Shown: in pieces, positions 5,610 to 6,013 of the stretch
Layout of the letters: each line of letters opens with the position of its first letter
Numbering within the stretch: the first letter of the stretch is position 1
Assembly: GCA_937936215.1 (NCBI GenBank)
Contig: CALGWX010000093.1
Coordinates: 1-6,013, forward strand
Reading direction: 5' to 3'
Length of the DNA stretch: 6,013 nt
Origin: an uncultured Burkholderiaceae bacterium
Lineage (GTDB): Bacteria; Pseudomonadota; Gammaproteobacteria; Burkholderiales; Burkholderiaceae_F
The notes under the pieces: model-generated
What the model was told of the DNA's origin: nothing
Seen by the model: only the letters and a program-made list of their open reading frames with translations
Databases searched by the model: none
Position numbers and translations under genes: made by a program

Positions 5610-6013
5610 CTACTTCTTGCGGCGCGACGCCGAGCTGGCCGGGCGGGTCCTGCAGGTCTTCCTGCGCGCGGTCGAGGCGAAGCTGCGCGCCGCCAGCCCC
5701 GGTGCGCCGGCCGGTGCTCGCTTCGGCGGCGTGACCTTCGTGCAGCGCTTCGGCTCGGCGCTCGATTGCCACCTACACTTCCACTGCTGCCTGATCGACG
5801 GCGTGTTTGCCGCCGCCGCGGACGGTATGCGCTTCTTCGCGGCAACCGGGCTCGACGAGGGCATGGTGGCGGCGGTACAGGAAGCGGTGCGCGGGCGGGT
5901 GCTCGACCTCTTCGAGAAACCGGCGCTTCTCGACGACGAGGCGACCGCAAACATGCGTGGCTGGTCTCACGCCGGTGGGTCCTCGCTCGACGCAAGCATC
6001 CGTATCGAGGCCT
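5608..6013 (+). pseudogene. IS91-like (HUH/Y2) transposase, middle part, 5'-truncated, runs off the right edge
   Basis: The frame reads RYFLRRDAELAGRVLQVFLR, then FGGVTFVQRFGSALDCHLHF, HCCLIDGVF and further to SHAGGSSLDASIRIEA at the edge. FVQRFGSAL followed by HLHFH (5770-5784) is the HUH metal-binding motif of IS91-family rolling-circle transposases. About 110 N-terminal residues, normally including a zinc-binding module, are missing. Family similarity begins abruptly at about 5608, where the uvrA remnant on the other strand ends. No start codon or ribosome site is associated with it. The fragment covers the part of the protein before the one seen at 3-422, with about 50 residues lacking between them if both belong to one element type. 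The family call is firm. Confidence 0.78.

Noticed and set aside
3841..5772. Very long minus-strand frame of 643 codons
   Set aside because: It is rich in Arg, Pro and Ala with no recognisable domain, and lies out of frame over the uvrA, phosphatase and barrel genes. It is a GC-driven shadow.

Overview
This is a GC-rich window from a Gram-negative bacterium. An outer-membrane beta-barrel gene, Sec signal peptides and strong purine-rich ribosome binding sites support that. The gene mix suggests Pseudomonadota or a related phylum, but no marker fixes the taxon. The window looks like an accessory region in decay: several genes are cut, joined to unrelated genes or internally deleted, and both edges carry pieces of an IS91-like HUH transposase.

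Layout. Positions 3-422 (+) hold the C-terminal part of an IS91-like transposase. It is followed by three hairpin-forming blocks: 343-381, 399-414 and a tandem pair of 36-bp palindromic units at 416-487. Flush against these lies the first 69 codons of a reverse transcriptase (488-694, -). After a structured non-coding stretch comes a secreted FGE-sulfatase/C-type-lectin-fold protein (904-1713, -). Its last ~38 codons carry the codon signature of adenine-specific mutagenesis. Together these are best read as the remains of a diversity-generating retroelement (DGR): target protein, then reverse transcriptase, both on the minus strand. The template repeat was not found and most of the reverse transcriptase is missing.

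A leader with a hexamer repeat and a candidate promoter separates the DGR target from a divergent, 3'-truncated HEPN-domain gene (2003-2275, +). Next, all on the minus strand and read from right to left, come a uvrA remnant (4614-5609), an inositol-monophosphatase-family remnant (about 4257-4577), an outer-membrane beta-barrel gene (3003-4250) and a periplasmic cupredoxin-like gene (2276-2983). The last two form a compact operon. The barrel gene carries one in-frame TAA at codon 145. The monophosphatase is cut and runs straight into the barrel gene's ribosome binding site. The uvrA remnant has lost an internal block in frame. It is cut at 5609 against the middle of a second IS91-like transposase fragment (5608-6013, +).

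The main points of interest are the DGR remnant with its readable variable region, the palindromic repeats at the point where the reverse transcriptase is lost, and the six or so gene-breaking junctions. The junctions could be real genome decay around mobile elements or, in part, assembly chimerism; the sequence alone cannot decide.
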